The notes beneath the pieces were generated by a model. It was not told the DNA's origin. It saw only the letters and a list, made by a program, of their open reading frames with translations, and searched no databases. Both the position numbers and the translations under genes were made by a program. DNA of 64,000 nucleotides. Source: Hyphomicrobiales bacterium (GTDB lineage Bacteria > Pseudomonadota > Alphaproteobacteria > Rhizobiales > Rhizobiaceae). The first letter of the stretch is position 1; the number at the start of each line of letters is the position of its first letter. The DNA lies in contig UCKS01000019.1 in NCBI GenBank assembly GCA_900473045.1, positions 151,306 through 215,305 of the forward strand. The letters are read 5' to 3'. This document shows, piece by piece, positions 37,323 to 45,066 of this stretch.

Positions 37323-37351
37323 TTCTAAAACTAGTTTAGAACCATTCAAAA
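37323..37351. promoter_or_regulatory. Irr-type ICE-like site upstream of suf
   Basis: TTTAGAA-CCA-TTCAAAA at 37335-37351 matches the rhizobial iron control element (TTTAGAA-N3-TTCTAAA) with one mismatch. It overlaps a perfect inverted repeat TTCTAAA-ACTAG-TTTAGAA at 37323-37341. Irr and RirA control suf in related rhizobia (established knowledge). Direct control here is inference. A TTGACA -35-like hexamer follows at 37354-37359. Confidence 0.55.
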
Positions 37352-37472
37352 CTTTGACACGGACTTTCCGTGGCGAGTGCTGTCTCTTACGGCAAGCGAA
37401 GCGAAAAATTCAAGGAAAATGCACCGGCCGCATGCCTTTACATGGCAGCCGCCGGTTCTTTGGCAAGGGAAC

Positions 37473-38639
37473 ATGGTAGAAGAGCGCATCTATATGGACT
37501 GGAATGCCACCGCGCCGCTGTTGCCGGCCGCGCGCGCGGCGTGCCTTGATGCGCTTGATCTTTCCGGCAACCCATCCTCTGTGCATGGCGAAGGCCGTAA
37601 AATTCGCACACTGATCGAAAATGCGCGCCGTGATGTTGCAGCGCTTTGCGGCGCTACGGCTGCCAGCGTGACCTTTACCAGCGGCGCGACCGAAGCGGCC
37701 AACTGGGTGTTGACCCCGGACTTTCGCATGGGCAAGACGCCCCTGACGATCGGCCATCTCTATATCTCGGCGATCGAGCATCCGGCCATTCGTGAAGGTG
37801 GACGGTTCGGCAAGGCCGATGTCAGCGAGATTGGAGTGACACCGGCGGGTACGATCGATCTGGCCGAGCTTGAAACGGCACTTGATGCGCATGACCGCCA
37901 GTCCGGCCTGCCGATGGTTGCGGTGATGCTTGCCAACAACGAAACGGGCATCGTCCAGCCGATTGGTGACGTCTCCCGCCTGGTCAAGGCCGCCGGTGGC
38001 ATCCTTGTCGTCGATGCGGTTCAGGCGGCCGGACGCCTGCCGCTATCGATCGAGGCGCTGGGTGCGGACTTCCTGATCATCTCTTCGCACAAGATCGGCG
38101 GGCCGAAGGGAGCTGGCGCATTGGTGGCACGCGGCGAAATCCTGATGCCCACGGCGCTGGTCCGTGGCGGTGGCCAAGAAAAAGGGCATCGCTCCGGAAC
38201 GGAAAATCCTGCCGCGATTGCGGGATTTGGCGCTGCTGCCCGGTTTGCAGCCGATAATCCGAGGCAGCGGATGATCGCGGTTTCGGCATTGCGCGAAAAG
38301 CTGGAGACAGCGATGATCGCGGCAGCACCCGACATCATCATCCATGGCCAAGGCGGCGAGCGTATCGGCAACACATGCTTCTTCACGCTGCCCGGCTTGA
38401 AGTCTGAGACCGGACAGATTGCCTTTGATCTGGAGGGTGTCGCCCTTTCGGCCGGCTCCGCCTGCTCGTCCGGCAAGGTCGGCCAGAGCTATGTTCTGTC
38501 GGCGATGGGGCACGATCCGCGCCATGGCGCACTGCGGATTTCGATCGGGCCGTCAACCACGGAAGCGGACATAGACCGGTGTGCCGAGGTCTTTGCCAAG
38601 GTTTCTGGACGGCGCAGGCTTTCGGGGGCTGCGGCGTGA
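37473..38639 (+). CDS. sufS2: Cysteine desulfurase, IscS/NifS type (first of two in suf)
   Basis: A 388-residue PLP enzyme that takes sulfur from cysteine. The PLP Lys207 lies in SSHKIGGPKGAG and the catalytic Cys331 in SAGSACSSGKVG; this flexible loop form is that of group I (IscS/NifS) enzymes. The start MVEERIYMDWNATAP has AAGGGA just upstream. In Rhizobiaceae the suf operon typically opens with such a gene (sufS2) and carries the group II sufS further on, as here. It lies 147 bases before sufB with several inverted repeats in between. Confidence 0.9.
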   Translation: MVEERIYMDWNATAPLLPAARAACLDALDLSGNPSSVHGEGRKIRTLIENARRDVAALCGATAASVTFTSGATEAANWVLTPDFRMGKTPLTIGHLYISAIEHPAIREGGRFGKADVSEIGVTPAGTIDLAELETALDAHDRQSGLPMVAVMLANNETGIVQPIGDVSRLVKAAGGILVVDAVQAAGRLPLSIEALGADFLIISSHKIGGPKGAGALVARGEILMPTALVRGGGQEKGHRSGTENPAAIAGFGAAARFAADNPRQRMIAVSALREKLETAMIAAAPDIIIHGQGGERIGNTCFFTLPGLKSETGQIAFDLEGVALSAGSACSSGKVGQSYVLSAMGHDPRHGALRISIGPSTTEADIDRCAEVFAKVSGRRRLSGAAA

Positions 38640-38716
38640 TACTGAATTAAATTGCGGAAATTGAATTTTCCGCTTGGCAAACGGGGTGAAAATACCCCTT
38701 AAGCCCATTACATAGG

Positions 38717-38738
38717 CGATACAACGAACATTGTATCG
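38717..38738. promoter_or_regulatory. Perfect 22-bp palindrome upstream of sufB
   Basis: CGATACAA-N6-TTGTATCG, 8-bp arms, centred about 58 bases before the sufB start. The 147-base gap also has GCGGAAA-N6-TTTCCGC at 38654-38673 and GGGGT-N6-ACCCC at 38683-38698. It looks like an operator for a dimeric regulator at an internal promoter, but does not match a site I can name. Confidence 0.5.
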
Positions 38739-38785
38739 TGACGACAAGCTGCCGGACCTTGTATCCGGCGAGATTGGAGAACGAC

Positions 38786-40255
38786 ATGGCTGCGGTGCAG
38801 GAAACAATCGATCAGGTCGCCCTGATCGATGTGGACCAGTACAAATACGGGTTTGAAACGACGATCGAAATGGACAAGGCGCCCAAGGGCCTGTCCGAAG
38901 AGATCATCCGCTTCATTTCGGCAAAGAAGAACGAACCGGACTGGATGCTCGAATGGCGTCTGGAAGCGTATCAACGCTGGCTGACCATGGAAGAGCCGAG
39001 CTGGGCGCGCGTCAATTATCCGAAGATCGACTTCAACGAGATCTACTTCTACGCGGCGCCGAAGAGCACGCCCGGCCCAACCTCGATCGACGACGTCGAT
39101 CCCGAGCTTCTGCGGGTCTATGAAAAGCTCGGCATTCCCTTGCGGGAGCAGGAAATCCTGGCCGGCGTGAAGACGCCGCGCATCGCTGTCGATGCCGTGT
39201 TCGATTCTGTTTCGGTCGTGACGACGTTCAAGGAAGAGCTGAAAAAAGCCGGCGTGATCTTCATGTCGATCTCCGAAGCCATCCGTGAACATCCGGACCT
39301 CGTGAAGAAATATCTCGGCACCGTCGTTCCGACGACCGACAATTATTACGCCACGCTCAACTGCGCCGTCTTCACCGATGGTTCGTTCGTCTATATCCCC
39401 AAGGGTGTTCGCTGCCCGATGGAACTGTCGACCTATTTCCGGATCAACGAGAAGGGCACCGGGCAGTTCGAGCGCACGCTGATCATCGCGGAAGAGGGCG
39501 CCTACGTTTCCTATCTGGAAGGCTGCACGGCGCCGCAGCGCGACGAAAACCAGTTGCATGCGGCGGTTGTCGAACTGGTTGCGCTCGACGATGCCGAAAT
39601 CAAGTATTCGACTGTCCAGAACTGGTATCCCGGCGACAAGGATGGTAAGGGCGGCATCTACAACTTCGTCACCAAGCGTGGCGATTGCCGTGGCAAGAAC
39701 TCGAAGATTTCGTGGACGCAGGTCGAAACCGGCTCGGCGATCACCTGGAAATACCCGTCCTGTATCCTGCGCGGCGACGGGTCGCGCGGCGAGTTCTACT
39801 CGATCGCCGTCTCCAACGGTCATCAGCAGATCGACAGCGGCACCAAGATGATCCATCTCGGCAAGAACACCTCGAGCCGTATCGTCTCTAAGGGCATTGC
39901 CGCCGGCTTCAGCCAGAACACCTATCGCGGCCAGGTTTCTACCCACCGCAAGGCCGAGAACGCCCGCAACTTCACCCAGTGCGATTCACTCCTGATCGGC
40001 GACAAGTGCGGCGCCCACACGGTGCCCTATATCGAAGCGCGGAATTCCTCGGCCCAGTTCGAGCATGAGGCGACAACCTCGAAGATTTCCGAAGACCAAC
40101 TGTTCTACTGCCTGCAGCGCGGCATTCCGACCGAAGCGGCGATCGCACTGATCGTCAACGGCTTCGTCAAGGAAGTCATCCAGGAACTGCCGATGGAATT
40201 TGCGGTCGAAGCGCAGAAGCTGATCGGAATTTCGCTGGAAGGCTCGGTGGGATAG
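38786..40255 (+). CDS. sufB: Fe-S cluster assembly scaffold SufB
   Basis: A 489-residue SufB, the scaffold subunit of the SufBC2D complex that builds clusters from SufS sulfur. Typical segments are [29 protein letters not shown], and the C-terminal [31 protein letters not shown] (by position about 425-455). Several conserved Cys remain in place, including the ones in EGCTAP and at GDKCGAHT. The start [11 protein letters not shown] follows GGAGA. The next suf gene, sufC, is separated by an inserted 440-bp repeat-bracketed unit. Confidence 0.96.
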   Translation: MAAVQETIDQVALIDVDQYKYGFETTIEMDKAPKGLSEEIIRFISAKKNEPDWMLEWRLEAYQRWLTMEEPSWARVNYPKIDFNEIYFYAAPKSTPGPTSIDDVDPELLRVYEKLGIPLREQEILAGVKTPRIAVDAVFDSVSVVTTFKEELKKAGVIFMSISEAIREHPDLVKKYLGTVVPTTDNYYATLNCAVFTDGSFVYIPKGVRCPMELSTYFRINEKGTGQFERTLIIAEEGAYVSYLEGCTAPQRDENQLHAAVVELVALDDAEIKYSTVQNWYPGDKDGKGGIYNFVTKRGDCRGKNSKISWTQVETGSAITWKYPSCILRGDGSRGEFYSIAVSNGHQQIDSGTKMIHLGKNTSSRIVSKGIAAGFSQNTYRGQVSTHRKAENARNFTQCDSLLIGDKCGAHTVPYIEARNSSAQFEHEATTSKISEDQLFYCLQRGIPTEAAIALIVNGFVKEVIQELPMEFAVEAQKLIGISLEGSVG

Positions 40256-40264
40256 CGGTTTGGC

Positions 40265-40293
40265 CGTCATCCTCGGGCTTGTCCCGAGGATCT
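40265..40293. repeat. Left 29-bp inverted repeat of GIY-YIG unit
   Basis: This repeat lies 10 bases after the sufB stop. Within it ATCCTCGGG and CCCGAGGAT form a 9-bp hairpin stem around CTTGT at 40269-40291. The whole 29 bases recur, reverse-complemented and without mismatch, at 40673-40701. Confidence 0.9.
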
Positions 40294-40317
40294 GCTGGAG
40301 TTGGTTTGGAGGCGTGA

Positions 40318-40663
40318 TTGACCGGTTTCGTCTACATGATGTCCGACAAACCCCGAGGTGTTATTTACATCGGCGTGACATCAGACCTCGCCGGAAGAAT
40401 TTGGGAACATCGCAATCATATCTACAAAGGGTTTACCGCGAAATATAGAGCTGAGAAGTTGGTTTGGTTCGAACGTCATCCGAACATCGTTCTGGCGATA
40501 CAACGTGAGAAATCTTTGAAGCGGTATATATAGACGGGACTGGAAAATGGAATTGATTGAAGGCCTCAATCCGACCTGGCTAGACCTGTTCGAACGTATT
40601 GGAGAAGTCGACAATATTTATCGTCCGCATTCGAGCACAAAAATGTGGGACGATTACAATTGA
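40318..40663 (+). pseudogene. GIY-YIG nuclease gene, frameshifted at a TA repeat
   Basis: Starts with TTG at 40318, 5 bases after GGAGG. The first part has the GIY-YIG core: VYMM (5-8), IYIGVT with YIG at 17-19, RIWEH with Arg27, and Glu near 62. At TATATATA (40525-40532) the frame hits TAG after 71 codons. The +1 frame continues as RRDWKMELIEGLNPTW, the exact C-terminus expected of this ~95-110-residue family, to TGA at 40661-40663. Family spacing (LK-R/K-aromatic-RR) favours gain of two TA units. Flanking 29-bp inverted repeats suggest a mobile unit. Confidence 0.75.
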
Positions 40664-40672
40664 TAGGCGGGT

Positions 40673-40701
40673 AGATCCTCGGGACAAGCCCGAGGATGAC
40701 G
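40673..40701. repeat. Right 29-bp inverted repeat of GIY-YIG unit
   Basis: Reverse complement, without mismatch, of 40265-40293. It too is a hairpin (9-bp stem, loop ACAAG, 40675-40697). It begins 9 bases after the repaired GIY-YIG stop and lies 73 bases before sufC. Confidence 0.9.
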
Positions 40702-40773
40702 AAATTGGGTGCCAAGACGGCGCAGATGATAAACAGGCGGCACTTGAACCGTCTTATGGACAGGAAGACTACA

Positions 40774-41529
40774 ATGCTTGAAATCAGAAACCTCCATGCC
40801 CGCATCGCCGAAGACGGTACCGAGATCATCCGTGGTCTGAACCTGACCGTAAAGGCCGGCGAAGTGGCTGCCATCATGGGGCCGAACGGCTCCGGCAAGT
40901 CGACGCTGTCCTACATCCTGTCGGGCCGTTCCGACTATGAAGTGACCGAAGGCGATATCCTTTATAACGGCGAGAGCATTCTTGAGCTCGACCCGTCCGA
41001 GCGCGCCGCCAAGGGCATCTTCCTTGCCTTCCAGTATCCGGTCGAAATCCCGGGGGTTGCGACCATGCAGTTCCTGAAGGTGGCCCTCAACGAGCAGCGC
41101 AAGTATCGCGGCGAAGACGAGCTTTCGACGCCGGATTTCATCCGCCGCGTCAAGGAAGCCGCTGCCAAGCTGCAGATCAACCCGGACATGCTGAAGCGCC
41201 CACTCAATGTCGGTTTCTCCGGCGGCGAGAAGAAGCGTGCGGAAATCCTGCAGATGGCGCTTCTGGAGCCAAAGTTGTGCGTGCTCGACGAAACCGACAG
41301 CGGCCTCGACATCGATGCGCTGAAGATCGTTTCGGACGGCGTCAATGCGCTGCGCTCACCTGACCGTGCGGTGATCGTCATCACCCACTATCAGCGCCTG
41401 CTGGAATACATCGTGCCCGATAGCGTCCACGTTCTCTACAAGGGCCAGATCATCAAGTCCGGCGACAAGTCGCTGGCGCTTGATCTTGAAGCCAATGGTT
41501 ATGCCGACATCATCGATGCGGCGGCTTGA
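40774..41529 (+). CDS. sufC: Fe-S assembly ATPase SufC
   Basis: A 251-residue ABC-type ATPase driving the SufBC2D scaffold. Walker A is GPNGSGKST (about 36-44), the signature is FSGGEKKR (about 150-157), and Walker B LCVLDETDSGLD with the SufC-specific DETDSG follows; the switch His is in VITHYQR. AGGAAG 7 bases upstream of ATG 40774 supports the start. Its separation from sufB by the inserted unit means it depends on its own ribosome site. It overlaps no neighbour; sufD begins 11 bases later. Confidence 0.96.
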   Translation: MLEIRNLHARIAEDGTEIIRGLNLTVKAGEVAAIMGPNGSGKSTLSYILSGRSDYEVTEGDILYNGESILELDPSERAAKGIFLAFQYPVEIPGVATMQFLKVALNEQRKYRGEDELSTPDFIRRVKEAAAKLQINPDMLKRPLNVGFSGGEKKRAEILQMALLEPKLCVLDETDSGLDIDALKIVSDGVNALRSPDRAVIVITHYQRLLEYIVPDSVHVLYKGQIIKSGDKSLALDLEANGYADIIDAAA

Positions 41530-41540
41530 GGAGTACCGGG

Positions 41541-42815
41541 ATGAACATGCAAACGGCAATCACGATGACAGCCGCCGAGACGGCCCTCGTCGATGCCTAT
41601 ACTGCCCAGATCGGCGAACTGCCCGGCGAAGGCGCCGTGCTGTCGGCCCGCGATAGCCTGCTGGCAAATCTCAGGCAGCAAGGGCTACCGACACGCCGCG
41701 TCGAATCCTGGCACTATACGGACCTGCGTGCGCTTTTGCGTTCCGTTCCGGCATTTGATCCAACAGCGTTTGCGCAACGGGTCGATCCGCTGGTTTCGGG
41801 CTCCTCGGTTCTTGCCGTCCTGAATGGCAAGGCCGACACCAAGAACCTGCCGGCCGGCATCAATGTCCGCTCCTATGCCGAAAGCCTGATCGATGGCGTT
41901 GCTGCCGCCGATCTGGTCGAACGCGACCAGGACGATGCCATCGGACGGATCAATGGCAGCTTCGTGCGCGACGGTTTCGAGATCGAAGTGCCGGAGGGCA
42001 CCGTGCTCGAGCAGCCGCTGGAGTTCCAGCTGGTGCAGAGTGCCGGCCAGAGCCATTCGCGCTTTCCGGTAACGTTCGGCGCAAACTCCAAGGCAACGAT
42101 CATCGAGCGCCATCTCTCGGTCAACGATGCGGCTAGCCTTGTTACCGTGGTCAGTGACCTGATCCTCGATGAAGGTGCGGATATCACCTGGATCATCCTG
42201 CAGCAGCAGGGCGCAAGCGACAGCCATCTTGCCCAGGTCAATTTCGACCTCGGCACCAATGCCAAGCTGCGGCTGTTCATCATCAATGCCGGCGGCAAGC
42301 TGGTGCGCCAGGAAGTGCACGGCGTCACAACCGGTGAAGGTGCGGATTTCAAACTGCGCGGCATCAACCTGCTGGGCAACGAAACGCATACCGACGTGAC
42401 ATTCACGCTCGGCCATGACGTGCCGAACACCACATCGACGGAAATTCTCCGCAACGTGCTGTTCGACCGCGCCAAAGGTGTGTTCCAGGGCCAGATCCGG
42501 GTTGCGCCCGATGCGCAGAAGACCGACGCAAAGATGGCGTGCAACACGCTGCTTCTCTCCGACGACGCCGATTTTTCGGCCAAGCCGGAGCTGGAAATCT
42601 TTGCCGACGACGTCCAGTGCGGCCATGGCGCCACCGTCATCGACATCAATCCGACGCATCTCTATTACCTGCGTGCCCGGGGCATTCCGGAGAACAAGGC
42701 CCGCGCCATGCTGGTCAACGCGTTTGTCGACGAGATCGTCGAGGAACTCGAAGACGAGGGCCTGATCGAGACGCTGGAAACGATCATCGCCGCCTGGCTC
42801 GAAAAGCACGCCTGA
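41541..42815 (+). CDS. sufD: Fe-S assembly protein SufD
   Basis: A 424-residue SufD, the SufB paralogue in the SufBC2D scaffold. Typical are the N-terminal ESWHYTDLRALLRSVPAF region and the C-terminal DVQCGHGATVIDINPTHLYYLRARGIPENKARAMLVNAF (by position about 355-395, with the Cys and His in QCGHGAT). A GAGGAG site is 7 bases upstream. It lies between sufC and sufS in the conserved order. Confidence 0.95.
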   Translation: MNMQTAITMTAAETALVDAYTAQIGELPGEGAVLSARDSLLANLRQQGLPTRRVESWHYTDLRALLRSVPAFDPTAFAQRVDPLVSGSSVLAVLNGKADTKNLPAGINVRSYAESLIDGVAAADLVERDQDDAIGRINGSFVRDGFEIEVPEGTVLEQPLEFQLVQSAGQSHSRFPVTFGANSKATIIERHLSVNDAASLVTVVSDLILDEGADITWIILQQQGASDSHLAQVNFDLGTNAKLRLFIINAGGKLVRQEVHGVTTGEGADFKLRGINLLGNETHTDVTFTLGHDVPNTTSTEILRNVLFDRAKGVFQGQIRVAPDAQKTDAKMACNTLLLSDDADFSAKPELEIFADDVQCGHGATVIDINPTHLYYLRARGIPENKARAMLVNAFVDEIVEELEDEGLIETLETIIAAWLEKHA

Positions 42816-42828
42816 TTGGATCGCTGAC

Positions 42829-44070
42829 ATGGAACACACGGTGCCGGTTCCGGGCTATGACGTCGAAGCGATCCGCAGGGATTTTCCGATCCTGTCGCGG
42901 ACCGTCTACGGCAAGCCTCTGGTCTATCTCGACAACGGCGCCTCGGCCCAGAAGCCGCAGGTGGTCATCGATGCCGTTGCTCATGCCTATTCCAACGAAT
43001 ATGCCAATGTCCACCGCGGCCTGCATTTCCTGTCGAATGCCGCGACCGATGCCTATGAGGGTGCCCGTGAAAAAGTGCGCCGGTTCCTGAACGCGCCTTC
43101 GGTTGACAACATCATCTTCACAAAATCCTCGACCGAGGCGATCAACACGGTCGCCTATGGCTATGGCATGCCCAAGATCGGCGACGGCGACGAGATCGTG
43201 CTGTCCATCATGGAGCATCACTCCAATATCGTGCCGTGGCATTTCATCCGTGAGCGTCAGGGGGCCAAGCTGGTCTGGGCTCCGGTGGACGATCAGGGTG
43301 CGTTCCACATCGACGATTTCGTCAAGTGCCTGACCGACAAGACCAAGCTGATCGCCATCACCCATATGTCGAATGCGCTCGGCACGGTCGTTCCGATCAA
43401 GGAAATCTGCCGTATCGCCCGCGAACGCGGCATTCCGGTGCTGGTCGATGGCAGCCAGGCCGCCGTTCACATGCCGGTCGATGTGCAGGATCTCGACTGC
43501 GACTGGTACGTGATGACCGGCCACAAGCTCTACGGTCCCTCGGGTATCGGCGTGCTCTACGGCAAGATGGACCGGCTGCAGGAAATGCGTCCGTTCATGG
43601 GCGGCGGCGAGATGATCGTCGAGGTCACCGAAGACGCAGTCACCTATAACGAACCGCCGCACCGGTTTGAGGCCGGCACGCCGCCGATCGTCCAAGCGAT
43701 CGGTCTCGGTTATGCGCTGGATTATATGGACGGTATCGGCCGGGCGGCAATCGCGGCCCATGAAGCCGATCTTGCTGCCTATGCGCAGGAGCGTCTATCG
43801 TCCGTCAATTCTCTGCGCATCATCGGGACGGCGCCGGGCAAAGGTGGTATCTTCTCCTTTGAAATCGAGGGTATTCATGCCCATGACGTATCGATGGTAA
43901 TCGATCGTGCTGGCGTGGCGGTGAGGGCCGGAACGCATTGCGCCCAGCCGCTCTTGAAACGCTTCGGCGTGACCTCCACATGCCGTGCATCCTTTGGCCT
44001 CTACAACACGCGGGCCGAAGTCGATGTTCTGGTGGATGCGCTGGATCAAGCCCGCAAATTCTTTGCGTAA
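42829..44070 (+). CDS. sufS: Cysteine desulfurase SufS (group II)
   Basis: A 413-residue PLP enzyme delivering sulfur to the SUF scaffold. PLP Lys233 lies in MTGHKLYGPSGIG, and the catalytic Cys371 in VRAGTHCAQP, the short-loop form of group II desulfurases. It is distinct from the IscS-type enzyme opening the operon. No SufE or SufU gene is in the cluster, so the sulfur acceptor must be encoded elsewhere or SufS acts with other partners. Confidence 0.96.
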   Translation: MEHTVPVPGYDVEAIRRDFPILSRTVYGKPLVYLDNGASAQKPQVVIDAVAHAYSNEYANVHRGLHFLSNAATDAYEGAREKVRRFLNAPSVDNIIFTKSSTEAINTVAYGYGMPKIGDGDEIVLSIMEHHSNIVPWHFIRERQGAKLVWAPVDDQGAFHIDDFVKCLTDKTKLIAITHMSNALGTVVPIKEICRIARERGIPVLVDGSQAAVHMPVDVQDLDCDWYVMTGHKLYGPSGIGVLYGKMDRLQEMRPFMGGGEMIVEVTEDAVTYNEPPHRFEAGTPPIVQAIGLGYALDYMDGIGRAAIAAHEADLAAYAQERLSSVNSLRIIGTAPGKGGIFSFEIEGIHAHDVSMVIDRAGVAVRAGTHCAQPLLKRFGVTSTCRASFGLYNTRAEVDVLVDALDQARKFFA

Positions 44071-44082
44071 GGACATATGCCG

Positions 44083-44463
44083 ATGAGCCTTGATACGACT
44101 GAAAACAAGATCGACGTCCGGGAGGGGATTGTTCATTCCGCAATCCCGGCGGACGAACTGGCGCGTCTGAGCGACGATGTCATTTCTGCGTTGAAGACCG
44201 TCTACGACCCGGAAATTCCGTCCGACATTTTCGAGCTCGGCCTGATCTACAAGATCGACATCGAAGACGATCGAATGGTCAAGATCGCCATGACGCTGAC
44301 GGCCCCTGGCTGCCCCGTCGCCGGTGAAATGCCCGGCTGGGTGGAAAATGCCGTCGGTGCTGTCGAGGGCGTGTCCGGTGTCGAAGTGTCGATGACGTTT
44401 GATCCGCCGTGGACGCCGGACCGCATGTCGGAAGAGGCGCAGGTTGCGGTCGGCTGGTACTGA
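44083..44463 (+). CDS. sufT: SUF system assembly protein SufT (DUF59/MIP18)
   Basis: A 126-residue DUF59 protein. The MIP18 core is DVISALKTVYDPEIPSDIFELGLIY (by position about 26-50) and MTLTAPGCPVAGEMPGWVENAV, with the conserved Cys in APGCPVA. DUF59 proteins help mature Fe-S enzymes under high demand. ATG 44083 is preferred because AAGGA is 9-10 bases upstream; ATG 44077 lies too close. It follows sufS by 12 bases. Confidence 0.9.
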   Translation: MSLDTTENKIDVREGIVHSAIPADELARLSDDVISALKTVYDPEIPSDIFELGLIYKIDIEDDRMVKIAMTLTAPGCPVAGEMPGWVENAVGAVEGVSGVEVSMTFDPPWTPDRMSEEAQVAVGWY

Positions 44464-44553
44464 TCACGTATTGATCCCTTAACCGCTGCGCATTACATTC
44501 TGGACTCGGAAAACATCAGGCCTTGAACCTGATCGTTACAAGGAGAACGGCCC

Positions 44554-44946
44554 ATGGGCTTTGCAGTCATGAGTTTGAGCGATGCGGCGGCTGGCCGCGT
44601 CAAGGCGATCGTCGACAATGCCGGCGGTGACGCCCAGGGCATTCGCGTCGGCATCAAGAAGGGCGGCTGCGCCGGCATGGAATATGCCATCGACATGGTG
44701 ACCTTGGCGAACCCAAAGGACGATCTGGTCGAACATCAAGGCGCCAAGGTCTGGGTCGCGCCTGAAGCCGTGCTTTACCTGCTCGGGACCCGGATGGATT
44801 TTGAAGTCACGACTCTGCGTTCGGGCTTCACCTTCAACAATCCGAACCAGACATCGGCTTGCGGCTGTGGCGAATCCGTCGAACTGAAGCCTGCCGATCT
44901 TGCGGCGCTGGCAGCAAAGGGCGACGCAGTCGTTCGCGCCAGCTAA
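44554..44946 (+). CDS. sufA: A-type Fe-S carrier SufA
   Basis: A 130-residue A-type carrier (HesB/IscA/SufA). The three conserved cysteines are present: GGCAGMEY (Cys near 39) and ACGCGES (two Cys near 107 and 109). It receives clusters from SufBC2D and passes them on. Preceded by GGAGA 9 bases from the ATG. Last gene of the suf operon, closed by a terminator. Confidence 0.95.
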   Translation: MGFAVMSLSDAAAGRVKAIVDNAGGDAQGIRVGIKKGGCAGMEYAIDMVTLANPKDDLVEHQGAKVWVAPEAVLYLLGTRMDFEVTTLRSGFTFNNPNQTSACGCGESVELKPADLAALAAKGDAVVRAS

Positions 44947-44987
44947 GCATCTTCTCGCAGTGATACGGCGCTCCATCGGGAATTCGC

Positions 44988-45016
44988 AAAGAGACTGGTT
45001 TGCGCCAGTCTCTTTT
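44988..45016 (+). terminator. Terminator at the end of the suf operon
   Basis: AAAGAGACTGG-TTTG-CG-CCAGTCTCTTT, then further T (CTCTTTTTCT). Located 40 bases past the sufA stop. Confidence 0.88.
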
Positions 45017-45066
45017 TCTGTTTCTATGGCCTTATGTGTACGGGGCGGAGCGTGACCGAATAACCG

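Noticed and set aside
38708..39946. 412-codon minus-strand frame
   Set aside because: It lies antisense to sufB and shows no family features.
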